From an uncultured Bacteroidales bacterium (GTDB taxonomy: Bacteria; Bacteroidota; Bacteroidia; Bacteroidales; CAIXZF01), in assembly GCA_903923925.1 (NCBI GenBank), contig CAIXZF010000072.1:62001-126000 (forward strand): a DNA stretch of 64,000 bases, read 5' to 3'. The notes under the pieces are model-generated. The model made no database searches and was not told the DNA's origin. It saw only the letters and a list, made by a program, of their open reading frames with translations. Of this stretch, positions 1-8,678 are shown piece by piece. Positions within the stretch are counted from its first letter, which is position 1; each line of letters opens with the position of its first letter. The translations under genes and the position numbers were made by a program.

Positions 1-530
1 ATGTTACCAACGCTGAAATGCGCGATGAACTCACAGGAATTATGAGATCCATAAGAAAAACAAAACCCGGAGCCGAAGAAAACTTTTCTATCAATGAAAC
101 CAGTCTTATTAGTAAGGGGTTCGATGAACTATTTGGTGTAATCTCAATGGTTGGCTGGATTATCGGCGGATTTTCATTGTTGGTAGGCGGATTTGGAATT
201 GCTAACATTATGTTTGTTTCTGTTAAAGAAAGAACCAGCATTATTGGAATTCAAAAATCTCTTGGGGCGAAAAACTATTTTATTCTATTCCAATTTTTAT
301 TTGAAGCTATTTTCCTCTCATTATTTGGTGGTATTATTGGTTTGATTATCATTTTTATAGCGACTAAAATTGTGTCCAGTAGTTTTGAAATGACACTCAT
401 CCTTACTCAGGGAAATATTTTTCTCGGCGTTTTTGTGTCAGCAGCTATCGGTTTGATATCAGGTATTATCCCTGCCTGGAATGCTTCAAGACTCAATCCT
501 GTTGACGCAATCAGATCAACCGGAGCCTGA
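1..530 (+). CDS. ABC transporter permease, FtsX/MacB-like, C-terminal part (5' end outside window)
   Basis: The reading frame is open from base 3, before the ATG listed at 18, so this is the C-terminal end of a longer gene. The visible ~176 residues hold three hydrophobic segments: one around the GWIIGGFSLLVGGFGIANIM stretch and two near the end. Between the first two lies a short cytoplasmic loop (RTSIIGIQKSLGAK). The protein ends in IPAWNASRLNPVDAIRS, a signature of the FtsX-domain permeases of the MacB/LolCE type, which couple a cytoplasmic ATPase to transport or mechanical work at the inner membrane. The ATPase and the periplasmic domain are not visible, so the substrate cannot be assigned. 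Confidence 0.88.
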   Translation, partial: VTNAEMRDELTGIMRSIRKTKPGAEENFSINETSLISKGFDELFGVISMVGWIIGGFSLLVGGFGIANIMFVSVKERTSIIGIQKSLGAKNYFILFQFLFEAIFLSLFGGIIGLIIIFIATKIVSSSFEMTLILTQGNIFLGVFVSAAIGLISGIIPAWNASRLNPVDAIRSTGA

Positions 531-691
531 AAAATTCCCTTTGAAATCCTGGTTTTATAAAAGAAGTTTCTTTTTTTTAGAATAACTGGGCAATTATCAA
601 AATTCCTCTTAAATTTGTTCAGCCCGGGAAAGAGATTTTTTGGGTGTATTTGGTATTGTAGAAAGTCAAACAAGTTCTAAGGTTATTGTAA

Positions 692-2461
692 ATGGATAAA
701 CGTTGGGTCATAAAACCTCAGGGAGACGACAAGATCATCGATGAGCTTGCCCTGACCCTCGATATCGATAAAAACCTTGCAAATCTTCTCGTCCAGAGAG
801 GTATAGAAACATTTGAGCAGGCGCGTGATTTTTTCAGGCCCGACTTAACACTTCTGCACGATCCTTTCCTGATGAAGGATATGGATAAAGCTGTTACCCG
901 AATCAGGGAAGCCTTTAGCAAAGATGAAAAAATTCTTATTTACGGCGATTATGATGTTGATGGAACAACAGCGGTAGCACTCGTTTTTACCTTCATACAA
1001 CAGTTCTATTCAAAAGTCGATTTTTATATTCCTGACAGATACTCAGAGGGTTACGGAATTTCAATCAAAGGAATAGATTTTGCGGCTGAAAACGGTTTTA
1101 CTTTGATTCTGGCTCTTGATTGTGGTATTAAAGCCATCGAAAAAATTGAATATGCCCAAAGTAAAGGGGTTGAATTTATTATTGGCGATCATCACCGCCC
1201 AGGCGATGAGTTACCTAAGGCCTGCGCTGTTCTCGATCCAAAGAGGGCTGATTGTGAGTACCCTTATAAAGAATTATCAGGTTGTGGTATTGGATTTAAA
1301 TTTTGCCAGGCATTAGCACAGGAAACAGGTTTCCCTTTCGAAAAATTATCGAAGTTTCTTGACCTGGTTGTTGTTAGTATTGCATCTGATATTGTTCCCA
1401 TTACAGGTGAAAACAGGATTTTGGCCTATTATGGATTGAAGTTGCTAAATACAAAACCGAGACCCGGTCTTGAAGCAATTCTGCAATTCAGCAATATCCG
1501 GCGGCGCGATTTATCAATGGTAAGCACCAACGGAAATAGTTTCCTCTTTTCAAAAGAACTTACAATAAGTGATCTGGTTTTTCTTGTTGGGCCTCGCATT
1601 AATGCAGCCGGACGTATCGAGAGCGGGAAAAACTCTGTTGAATTGTTAATTTCAAAAGACCTGCCAGCAGCAAATAAAATTGCTGAACAGATCAATAAAA
1701 ATAATACAGAAAGAAAAAACCTGGATACTCTGATAACTCAGCAGGCTCTTGAAATGATTACTAAGGATGTTACCCAGAGTGAGCATAGAACCACTGTTGT
1801 TTATCATCCCGACTGGCACAAAGGTGTTATAGGAATTGTGGCTTCAAGATTAACTGAATATTATTACAGACCGACTATTGTGCTTTCGATGTCGAACGAA
1901 TTAATAACTGGTTCAGCCAGGTCGATTAAGGATTTTGATATTTATGACGCAATTGATTCCTGCAGCGATCTGCTCGAACATTTCGGAGGACATAAATATG
2001 CAGCCGGACTGTCGCTTAAACCTGAAAATCTGGAAGCTTTCAGAACCCGTTTTGAGGAATATGTATCGAATTCTATCACAAAAGATCAGCTAATCCCGGA
2101 AATTGAAATTGATTCGAAACTTAAGCTTAATTCAATTAGTTCGAAATTTTACAGAGTATTGAAACAGTTTGCTCCTTTTGGTCCCGGGAATATGTCGCCG
2201 GTTTTTGAAACAGAAGGTGTAATTGATGCCGGACATGCTAAAATTGTAGGGAATAATCACCTTAAGCTTTCTGTTGTCCATCCGGATATATCCGGTTATC
2301 CAATCTCCTCAATAGGATTCCAGCTTGGGCAATATTATACAGATATCAACAAAGGGATGTGTTTTGATATTTGCTACCATGTGGAAGAAAACGAATGGAA
2401 TGGAGTAACATCCCTTCAACTCAATCTGAAAGACATCAAGATTCTTGCTGCTAAGGAATAA
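692..2461 (+). CDS. recJ: Single-stranded-DNA-specific exonuclease RecJ
   Basis: This 589-residue protein has the DHH phosphoesterase motifs of RecJ in order: YGDYDVDGTTA at residues 84-94, LDCGIKA near 142, and the DHH triad (GDHHRPG) at 166-168. The DHHA1 motif GGHKYAAG and a C-terminal OB-like region follow. RecJ degrades single-stranded DNA 5' to 3' in recombination, base-excision and mismatch repair. The length is normal for the family and all metal ligands I can identify are present. It starts with an ATG at 692 after a 160-bp gap from the permease and is followed 2 bp later by the convergent lysE-like gene. Confidence 0.96.
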   Translation: MDKRWVIKPQGDDKIIDELALTLDIDKNLANLLVQRGIETFEQARDFFRPDLTLLHDPFLMKDMDKAVTRIREAFSKDEKILIYGDYDVDGTTAVALVFTFIQQFYSKVDFYIPDRYSEGYGISIKGIDFAAENGFTLILALDCGIKAIEKIEYAQSKGVEFIIGDHHRPGDELPKACAVLDPKRADCEYPYKELSGCGIGFKFCQALAQETGFPFEKLSKFLDLVVVSIASDIVPITGENRILAYYGLKLLNTKPRPGLEAILQFSNIRRRDLSMVSTNGNSFLFSKELTISDLVFLVGPRINAAGRIESGKNSVELLISKDLPAANKIAEQINKNNTERKNLDTLITQQALEMITKDVTQSEHRTTVVYHPDWHKGVIGIVASRLTEYYYRPTIVLSMSNELITGSARSIKDFDIYDAIDSCSDLLEHFGGHKYAAGLSLKPENLEAFRTRFEEYVSNSITKDQLIPEIEIDSKLKLNSISSKFYRVLKQFAPFGPGNMSPVFETEGVIDAGHAKIVGNNHLKLSVVHPDISGYPISSIGFQLGQYYTDINKGMCFDICYHVEENEWNGVTSLQLNLKDIKILAAKE

Positions 2462-2463
2462 TT

Positions 2464-3093
2464 TCAGGCTATCCAGGCAAAATTCAGAAAAACTCTGATA
2501 ATTAGCGCTATTCCGAAAACAACAAGTAAAATTCCGACAATGTGATTTACTGTGGACAAAATCTTCGGATTTAAGTATTGTTTTATTTTGTTTGAAACAA
2601 AACATTTCAGGAAATCAGTGGCAAGGGTTGTAAACAATAAAGAACCGAAGAAAACATAAACTTCATTTGAATTCACACCCAGATTTGAGGTCATTCCCAC
2701 TACGACTCCCATCCAGAAGATCCAGACAAATGGATTGGCAATGTTCAGAAAAAACCCTTTCAGAATGAATGTTAGGGGGCCTGGCTTCTTAAGATGAAGA
2801 TCCTGACCCTCAGTATGCAACTTTCTTTTAAAGGTTACAATCCCGAAAATAATTAAAATAATACCACCGATTATTCCAAAAATAAGAGAGTTTTTCCCTT
2901 CATAAATAATCTGTGTAGCACCAAGATAGCAGAAAAGGACAAGTGCAAGGTCGCTGAGAAATACCCCACCGGCCAATAATAAACCAGAAGCAAGCCCACG
3001 ATGTATGCTTGTTTGGATCAGCGTAAAAAAAGCCGGCCCAAGCATAATTGCGAGCGTTAACCCCAGTAAAATGCCTTCAATAATAGGATGCAC
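2464..3093 (-). CDS. LysE/RhtB-family amino-acid exporter-like protein
   Basis: A 209-residue, almost wholly hydrophobic protein with about six membrane segments. It opens with MHPIIEGILLGLTLAIMLGP followed by FFTLIQTSIHRG, which matches the conserved N-terminus of LysE/RhtB efflux proteins. The family exports amino acids or derivatives across the inner membrane. The start is a GTG (CAC on the plus strand at 3091-3093), two bases after the stop of the upstream GH3 gene, so the two are almost certainly co-transcribed and translationally coupled. The substrate is unknown; the GH3 partner hints at an amino-acid conjugate or its precursor. Confidence 0.85.
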   Translation of the reverse strand: MHPIIEGILLGLTLAIMLGPAFFTLIQTSIHRGLASGLLLAGGVFLSDLALVLFCYLGATQIIYEGKNSLIFGIIGGIILIIFGIVTFKRKLHTEGQDLHLKKPGPLTFILKGFFLNIANPFVWIFWMGVVVGMTSNLGVNSNEVYVFFGSLLFTTLATDFLKCFVSNKIKQYLNPKILSTVNHIVGILLVVFGIALIIRVFLNFAWIA

Positions 3094-3095
3094 CT

Positions 3096-4646
3096 TTAGT
3101 TCAAAGTTTGTTTATATTCCTGAATGAAACTTTCCCACTCAGTGAATTGTTCATTTTTTACAACACGCGGAAATTTATGCTGCCCACCTTCTTTCTTTTT
3201 TGATTTCATCCAATCATAAAAAACTTTTGTGGGCAAAACTTCTACTATTAAATCTTTAATTGCAGCAATCCTTTCAACACTATAATCGTCGTTGAGTAAC
3301 TTAAGATTGTCGTCAATCAATTTACGAATCACCTCAATATCAACTTCCTGATCAATTCCAAGGAACCACTTATGAGCAAACATGCTCTCGTAGGTAATTC
3401 CACTAACTGTAAATTCAGGAACTTCTATATTAAGTTGGTTTTCAAGCATTTCTATAGCTCTGTTCATGTTTTCCTGGCTAAGGTGTTCTCCACAGAGGTT
3501 TAAATAATGCTTTGTTCGTCCGGTTATTACAATTTCGTTCAATTCGGTTGATGTAAACTTAATAGTATCTCCAATAAGATATCTCCATGCACCGGCACAG
3601 GAACTAATAAGTAAAGCGTATTCCTGTCCTTCCTTTACCTGATTGATAGTAAAGGTCTGAGGAGTTTCTCTTATATTTCCGATATTATCGAAATTGTCGT
3701 CGGTAAAAGGAACAAATTCGTAGAAGAGACCATTGTCGAGAACCAATTGCATGGAAGCAGTATTCGGCCTGCTCTGATATGCAATGAAACCTTCAGAGGC
3801 AAGATAGGTTTCCATATAAGTAATAGGTTTTGCAAGCAGCCGTTCAAACCCCTTGGCATACGGCTTAAAAGAAACCCCACCATGTACATAAATAGACAGG
3901 TTTGGCCAGACGTCATGAATATTATCTACATTATAATATTTAATGATCCTTTCCATCAAAACCTGCAACCATGCAGGAACCCCGCAAATAACTCCAATAT
4001 CCCAGTTTTTTGCATTTTTTACGATCTCATCAAGTTTTGTATTCCATTGTCTTTCTTTTGAAATACGTTTTCCTGGTTTGTAAAAATGTTGAAACCAGAA
4101 TGGCAGGTTACCTGCAGTTATTCCAGATAAATCCCCTTCATAAAAAGTTCCGTTAAAATGCAGGTGGGTACTTCCTCCAAGCATTAGAATCCCTTTTTCA
4201 TAGAATTCTTTTGGGAGATCGTAATGTGCCAGGGAAAAAATCTGCCGTATGCTGGTCTTTTTTATCGACTTAAGCATGTCGGAAGTAACAGGAATATGTT
4301 TACTGGAGGCTTCAGAAGTTCCTGAGCTCAGTGCAAAATATTTTGTAGTAGTAGGCCAGCAAACATAGGCTTCCCCGTTTAATGCCCTGTACCACCATTT
4401 TTTAAAGATAGAATTGTAATCAAAAACCGGTACTCTTTCCTTAAATACTTTTACAAAGTCGCGTTGCTTTAGTATTTCTGTAAAACCATAATATTCACCA
4501 AAATGAGTTATCTGCGCTTTTCGCAGAAGTTTTTTAAGTACTTTTTTTTGTTGTCGGTATGCATCAGCCTTACCCGACTTTTCCTTAATTGGTATTTTAC
4601 TGCCAATTTCAATTGCCGCCTTTATTATTGATCCAAGTATTGGCAT
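3096..4646 (-). CDS. GH3 auxin-responsive promoter family protein (acyl-adenylate/amido synthetase fold)
   Basis: This 516-residue protein has the hallmarks of bacterial GH3-like proteins: an N-terminal FVKVFKERVPVFDYNSI segment, the nucleotide-binding FALSSGTSEASSKHIPV motif near residue 107, ETYLASEGFIAYQ, and the C-terminal GRTKHYLNLCGEHLS motif. In plants GH3 enzymes adenylate carboxylic acids and join them to amino acids; the role of the bacterial relatives is largely undefined. Active-site-like motifs are intact. It lies directly upstream of a LysE-type exporter on the same strand, so a synthesis-and-export pair is plausible but is inference. The start is an ATG at 4646. Confidence 0.9.
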   Translation of the reverse strand: MPILGSIIKAAIEIGSKIPIKEKSGKADAYRQQKKVLKKLLRKAQITHFGEYYGFTEILKQRDFVKVFKERVPVFDYNSIFKKWWYRALNGEAYVCWPTTTKYFALSSGTSEASSKHIPVTSDMLKSIKKTSIRQIFSLAHYDLPKEFYEKGILMLGGSTHLHFNGTFYEGDLSGITAGNLPFWFQHFYKPGKRISKERQWNTKLDEIVKNAKNWDIGVICGVPAWLQVLMERIIKYYNVDNIHDVWPNLSIYVHGGVSFKPYAKGFERLLAKPITYMETYLASEGFIAYQSRPNTASMQLVLDNGLFYEFVPFTDDNFDNIGNIRETPQTFTINQVKEGQEYALLISSCAGAWRYLIGDTIKFTSTELNEIVITGRTKHYLNLCGEHLSQENMNRAIEMLENQLNIEVPEFTVSGITYESMFAHKWFLGIDQEVDIEVIRKLIDDNLKLLNDDYSVERIAAIKDLIVEVLPTKVFYDWMKSKKKEGGQHKFPRVVKNEQFTEWESFIQEYKQTLN

Positions 4647-4794
4647 CAGCTTCTTTTCTCGTTCAAGCCACTAAAATAAGAATAATTTAATAATTTTATG
4701 TGGATTAAAACCCTCTCATTTGGTGGAAAGAGATAAAATGGTGTTGGTATCATATCTGTTTTAGTTAGTTAATAACCTGTAATCCAATAATTTG

Positions 4795-5862
4795 ATGAAA
4801 ATATTCCGATTTATATTCAAAATTTTATTACTGCTTTTAATTATTTCCTTAGTAATTTCTGGAACATTGATAGCCTATTTATCATTAACAGAATATAAAC
4901 CATCGCCAGTTGAGAAACTGGAAATACATGGATTAAATAAACAACAACCAGGAGCTCACCGCTCATTCAGCCTGCTTACTTGGAATATTGGATATTGTGG
5001 TTTAGGCAAGGGAGAAGATTTTTTTTACGATGGAGGAAAATCAACCAGGCCTGAATTCGGGAATTACCAGAATTATCTTAATGGGGTTTACAACCTGCTT
5101 TCGAAGCAGGATTCTATTGATTTTATTTTATTGCAGGAAGTAGACAAAGATGCAAAACGCAGCTATTTTATTAATCAGATTGAGTTGATGGCAAATAATT
5201 TCAAAGATTTTAATTATCAGTTTGCACGGAATTATTTTGTGAAATTTATTCCATTTCCTATTTTTTCGCCGATGGCCAAAGTAGAAGCCGGCCTGCTGCA
5301 GCTCCAAAGATATAAACCAGTTGAGGCACAGAGGTTTTCTGCGCCTGTAAATTTTTCGTGGCCCAAACGGATTTTTTTCCTTGACAGGTGTTTCATGGTA
5401 ACAAAATATATTCTTGACAATAATAAACAGCTAGTAGTAATAAATCTGCATAATTCAGCATTTGATGAGGGTTCAGTTCTGAGAAGCGGGGAAATGAAAC
5501 TCCTTAAGGATCTGATGACTCTTGAATATACTATAGGAAACTATGTTATTGCCGGCGGCGACTGGAACCAGAATCCTCCGGGGTTTGATACTAAAATGTT
5601 CATCACCGGCGAGTCTAAAATTACCAGGCACATAGAGCCGGGAAATTCAATCTTTCCAAAAGGCTGGACATGGGCATTCGATTCCAGCAGGCCGACTAAC
5701 AGGGATGTCGATAAAGCCTACAGTAAAGGATATACACCTGTATCTATTATCGATTATTTTCTGCTTTCTCCAAACATATCAATTGAAGAAGTGCGCACTA
5801 TCACAAATGGTTTCGGGTATTCAGACCATCATCCTGTATACCTGAGGGTCCATTTGAATTAA
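4795..5862 (+). CDS. Endonuclease/exonuclease/phosphatase-fold protein, membrane-anchored or secreted
   Basis: The protein begins with a strong N-terminal hydrophobic segment (FIFKILLLLLIISLVISG), so it is probably anchored in the membrane or exported. Its body carries the motifs of the EEP superfamily (metal-dependent nucleases, phospholipid and sphingomyelin phosphodiesterases): LLTWNIGY, LLQEVD, a central LHNSAFDEGS, GGDWNQNP, and the C-terminal GYSDHHPVYL, which supply the usual Asn, Glu, Asp and His residues. The ORF track starts at a TTG; the ATG one codon later (4795) is preferred. Nuclease and phosphodiesterase activity cannot be told apart from sequence. It is convergent with hemW. 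Confidence 0.88.
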   Translation: MKIFRFIFKILLLLLIISLVISGTLIAYLSLTEYKPSPVEKLEIHGLNKQQPGAHRSFSLLTWNIGYCGLGKGEDFFYDGGKSTRPEFGNYQNYLNGVYNLLSKQDSIDFILLQEVDKDAKRSYFINQIELMANNFKDFNYQFARNYFVKFIPFPIFSPMAKVEAGLLQLQRYKPVEAQRFSAPVNFSWPKRIFFLDRCFMVTKYILDNNKQLVVINLHNSAFDEGSVLRSGEMKLLKDLMTLEYTIGNYVIAGGDWNQNPPGFDTKMFITGESKITRHIEPGNSIFPKGWTWAFDSSRPTNRDVDKAYSKGYTPVSIIDYFLLSPNISIEEVRTITNGFGYSDHHPVYLRVHLN

Positions 5863-5871
5863 AAATGGAAA

Positions 5872-7017
5872 TTAATCTTCATTGTTGTCGTCTGTCTGAA
5901 AGAGGTCGGTAGTTATATGGTCAGCCAATAACATACCCTGTTCTGTAAGGAAGTATATTCCATTGTGAGATTCAAGCAAGCCTTCCGAATAATAGAACCC
6001 GGCCAGATCAACAAACTGATGGTAATATTTGTCTCCGAATCTCTCGCGGATAGAACCGGAATCACATCCTTTATTTGTCCTTAACGAAGTCATCACATAT
6101 TCATTATAAAACTGAACTTCTGTAAGTATTTCTTTTTCGAATTGAAGATTCCCTGAGGAGATTTCTGAACGGTACTGCTCAAGATTAGCAACATTCCATT
6201 GACGGGATATTCCATTGTAGGAATGAGCCGAAGGCCCTAAACCGAGATAGGATTGTCCGGTCCAATACGCTGTATTGTGCCTTGCCTGAAATCCCGTTTT
6301 GCAGAAATTTGAGATTTCGTAATGGTCAAAATCATGTTCTTTGGCCCATTGTTTAAGTAAATGAAAGTGTTCAATTCCAAGGCTTTCGGCAGGTTCTTCA
6401 ACTTTTTTCTTCCTAATAAGCTGATCTAAAGCTGTTTTAGATTCAACGGTGAGCCAGTAAGCAGAAAAATGTTTTATATTAAACTGCTCAAGCTTACTCA
6501 GGTTGTAATCCCATTTAGCGGTTGTTAAGCCAGGTATACCATAAATTAAATCAATACTGAGGTTTGAAATACCGGATTCGTAAGCCATTTTTATACAGGA
6601 TTCAGCCTGTTCTGAAGAATGAACTCTGTTCAGCCAGGTTAGATCAGCATTATGAAAAGATTGTATGCCAATACTTAATCGATTAATCCCTGATGAATAC
6701 AGGCTTTTAAGATAGTTCAGATTTAGATCATCAGGATTGGCTTCCAGTGTTATTTCGGCATCGGGAGATAGAACAAAACACTTACTTATTTCATCAATAA
6801 TCAATTTTAAACCATAAGAATCCATTAAAGAAGGAGTCCCTCCTCCAAAATAAATACTTGTTATTTCTGAACCAGAAAGATAATCTCTCTGTAAGGCTAA
6901 TTCAGTTATGAGGAATTTCTCAAATCCTTTAATGTACTTTTTACTTGCCAATGAGAAAAAATTACAATAATGGCATTTTTGTCTGCAAAACGGTACATGA
7001 ATATATATTCCTGCCAA
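5872..7017 (-). CDS. hemW: Radical SAM family heme chaperone HemW
   Basis: This 381-residue protein begins GIYIHVPFCRQKCHYCNFFS, which contains the CxxxCxxC cluster-binding motif with the extra F/H context typical of HemW (formerly annotated as oxygen-independent coproporphyrinogen oxidase). IYFGGGTPSL, LEANPDDL, RLSIGIQSF and LIYGIPGLT follow, and GLGPSAHSY lies near the middle. HemW binds heme and is thought to deliver it to target proteins. The first possible start is a TTG at 7017: upstream codons in frame run into a stop at 7030-7032 without an ATG, so a TTG start is likely. Confidence 0.93.
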   Translation of the reverse strand: MAGIYIHVPFCRQKCHYCNFFSLASKKYIKGFEKFLITELALQRDYLSGSEITSIYFGGGTPSLMDSYGLKLIIDEISKCFVLSPDAEITLEANPDDLNLNYLKSLYSSGINRLSIGIQSFHNADLTWLNRVHSSEQAESCIKMAYESGISNLSIDLIYGIPGLTTAKWDYNLSKLEQFNIKHFSAYWLTVESKTALDQLIRKKKVEEPAESLGIEHFHLLKQWAKEHDFDHYEISNFCKTGFQARHNTAYWTGQSYLGLGPSAHSYNGISRQWNVANLEQYRSEISSGNLQFEKEILTEVQFYNEYVMTSLRTNKGCDSGSIRERFGDKYYHQFVDLAGFYYSEGLLESHNGIYFLTEQGMLLADHITTDLFQTDDNNED

Positions 7018-7317
7018 GGCTAATAATGATTATGAATATTTATTTTCAATTTACTTATAACTATTCTATATAATTCCCTTTACGGGCTCACTTTGTTAAA
7101 AGTGTAAATTTGCAGTTACAGTGACTACTAAAATACAAACTGGCTTACCGGGTTGGATTATAGTATACTGATTTAGTAACCATATATAATCAGATTACAG
7201 GTTTTAAAAGAACTAAATTGATATTGATTCTAAAAAGCTTAGGCTTAGTTATTTTTTGCTAAAAGTAGGTGATAAACTACCGGATTAAAAAAAAGTTTAA
7301 AAAATTATCATTTTAAG
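7018..7317. other. Intergenic region between hemW and the sigma-factor gene
   Basis: About 300 AT-rich bases separate two divergent genes, and no ORF is supported here. One perfect match to the Bacteroidota -7 consensus TAnnTTTG (TAAATTTG, 7105-7112, plus strand) is present, with only a weak TTTA at 7079-7082 in the -33 position. It could start a long-leader transcript for the sigma gene, but this is a weak call. The end of the gap runs into the element shared with the peptide locus. Confidence 0.4.
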
Positions 7318-7345
7318 GGGGATATTTTTCAATTTTTGCTACTAA
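7318..7345 (+). promoter_or_regulatory. Shared 28-bp element, copy 1 (upstream of the sigma factor)
   Basis: The stretch begins GGGGATATTTTTCA and ends TGCTACTAA, and matches copy 2 at 12062-12089 at 26 of 28 positions on the same strand. Two conserved blocks separated by a short variable stretch suggest a promoter or operator, possibly read by the adjacent ECF-like sigma factor. Its last base is the A of the likely ATG of the sigma gene, so if it is a promoter the sigma start may be wrong or the site may act differently. Confidence 0.6.
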
Positions 7346-7929
7346 TGTTGTGGAGTAAGAAAGTACATTATACGGACTTTGAGATAATCGAAGGTTTTCG
7401 CAAGACTGATAATTCAGTTTTGAGTTACGTATATAGTAATTACTTCAGAATTGTAGAAACGTATATTCTTAACAGCGGAGGTAAATCAGAGGATGTTAAA
7501 GACATTTTCCAGGATGGTTTAAGTACCATTTACACGAAAGCCAAGGATCCTGATTTCAAATATAATTGTGCTTTTGGCACGTATTTGTTTTCAGTTTGTA
7601 AAAATCTTTGGCTCTGGGAGTTAAGAAACAGGAATTCGCATCCTGAAATTCTTGGCGATATGATCGATATAATTCCTGATGAAGCTGTTGAATTAGAGGA
7701 TATAGAAATAGTATGGGCAAAAAAGCATAAACTGTTCAGGTATCATTACGATAATCTGGATGCTGTGTGTAAAAAATTGATAATTCTCTTTCTCCAGAAA
7801 GTTCCTTTTAAGGAAATTGCTGAGCAGATGAGTTTTAAAAATGAAATGCACGCCATTCGAAGAAAGTCAAAATGTAAGGAGCAGTTAATAAGAAGAATAA
7901 AAAATGATATGGACTTTAAAAACTTTTAG
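7345..7929 (+). CDS. RNA polymerase sigma factor, sigma-70 family (ECF-like)
   Basis: The protein (~194 residues) has a region-2 core: DVKDIFQDGLSTIYTKAK followed by FGTYLFSVCKNLWLWELRNR, which binds RNA polymerase and the -10 element. A region-4-type helix-turn-helix lies near the C-terminus (LFLQKVPFKEIAEQM, then AIRRKSKCKEQL). The ORF track starts at a TTG at 7336; the first ATG is 7345. No better downstream ATG exists before the sigma-2 domain. The stop lies 2 bp before the TPR anti-sigma-like gene, indicating an operon. It probably directs transcription of this locus, because a near-identical upstream element recurs before the peptide gene. Confidence 0.85.
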   Translation: MLWSKKVHYTDFEIIEGFRKTDNSVLSYVYSNYFRIVETYILNSGGKSEDVKDIFQDGLSTIYTKAKDPDFKYNCAFGTYLFSVCKNLWLWELRNRNSHPEILGDMIDIIPDEAVELEDIEIVWAKKHKLFRYHYDNLDAVCKKLIILFLQKVPFKEIAEQMSFKNEMHAIRRKSKCKEQLIRRIKNDMDFKNF

Positions 7930-7931
7930 CA

Positions 7932-8672
7932 ATGAAAACACGCTTAAACTTTAATGAACTGATTGAACAGTATCGTAACGGCTTACTTAACCAGGAAGAG
8001 CGGAAATTTGTAGACAAACTTCAGGAAACGGATCCTGAATTTCAGAAGGAATTTCAACTGCATGTGCACCTTGATTCTGCAATTTTAGACATGGATTTAA
8101 TGAATTTTGAGAAGCAAATAGCTACTATACATAAGGATTACGAAAAGAAGCATTCAATACCTATTTTATGGCGGGTAGCTGCTTCAGTCGCATTTATCAT
8201 AGTTGTTGGTAGCTTGTTTTATTTAACAAATCCTGGTCTGCTTAGATCAAGTCAAAGTCTTGCTGATAATTATTATGAGGTTTATAAACCGCTTTCTGCA
8301 TTCAGATCGGGGGATCAGCCGTCTGATTTATTGCTTGCAGAAGCTTTTGATCTTTTTACGAGGAAAGATTTTTCCAATGCAGCAAATAAATTTAAAAATC
8401 TGCTTAATCTGAATCCATCTAATAACATGGCCCGATTTTACCTGGGAATTTCATTAATTGAAACAGGTAAACCATCAGATGCCATTCCTCTTATGCAGGA
8501 AATTATTCAGCAGAAGGATGTGTTGTTTGGGAATCAGGCTGAATGGTATCTTTCCTTGTGTTTTCTGAAAACGAATGATAAGGCAGAAGCTAAAAAACAT
8601 TTAAAAATCCTTGTAAGCAAAAACAGCCATTACAAAGCTCAGGCACTGAATTTGCTGAAGGAGTTAAAATAA
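7932..8672 (+). CDS. Membrane-anchored TPR protein, probable anti-sigma partner
   Basis: This 246-residue protein has a ~75-residue N-terminal cytoplasmic part with an acidic/helical segment (LLNQEERKFVDKLQETDPEF) that resembles the sigma-binding region of Bacteroidota anti-sigma proteins. One transmembrane helix follows at about residues 79-98 (LWRVAASVAFIIVVGSLFYL). A periplasmic C-terminal half holds two or three TPR-like helical repeats (SNAANKFKNLLNLNPSNNMA; KAEAKKHLKILVSKNSHY). Its position 2 bp after the sigma gene and its topology suit an anti-sigma sensor that reads protein-protein contacts in the periplasm. No canonical zinc-anti-sigma motif is present, so the role is inferred from architecture and position. 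Confidence 0.75.
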   Translation: MKTRLNFNELIEQYRNGLLNQEERKFVDKLQETDPEFQKEFQLHVHLDSAILDMDLMNFEKQIATIHKDYEKKHSIPILWRVAASVAFIIVVGSLFYLTNPGLLRSSQSLADNYYEVYKPLSAFRSGDQPSDLLLAEAFDLFTRKDFSNAANKFKNLLNLNPSNNMARFYLGISLIETGKPSDAIPLMQEIIQQKDVLFGNQAEWYLSLCFLKTNDKAEAKKHLKILVSKNSHYKAQALNLLKELK

Positions 8673-8678
8673 ATACGA

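Noticed and set aside
7092-7112. TTTG at 7092-7095 and TAAATTTG at 7105-7112 as a complete Bacteroidota promoter
   Set aside because: The spacing of 9 bases is too short; only the weaker TTTA at 7079 could serve, so the call was kept at low confidence.
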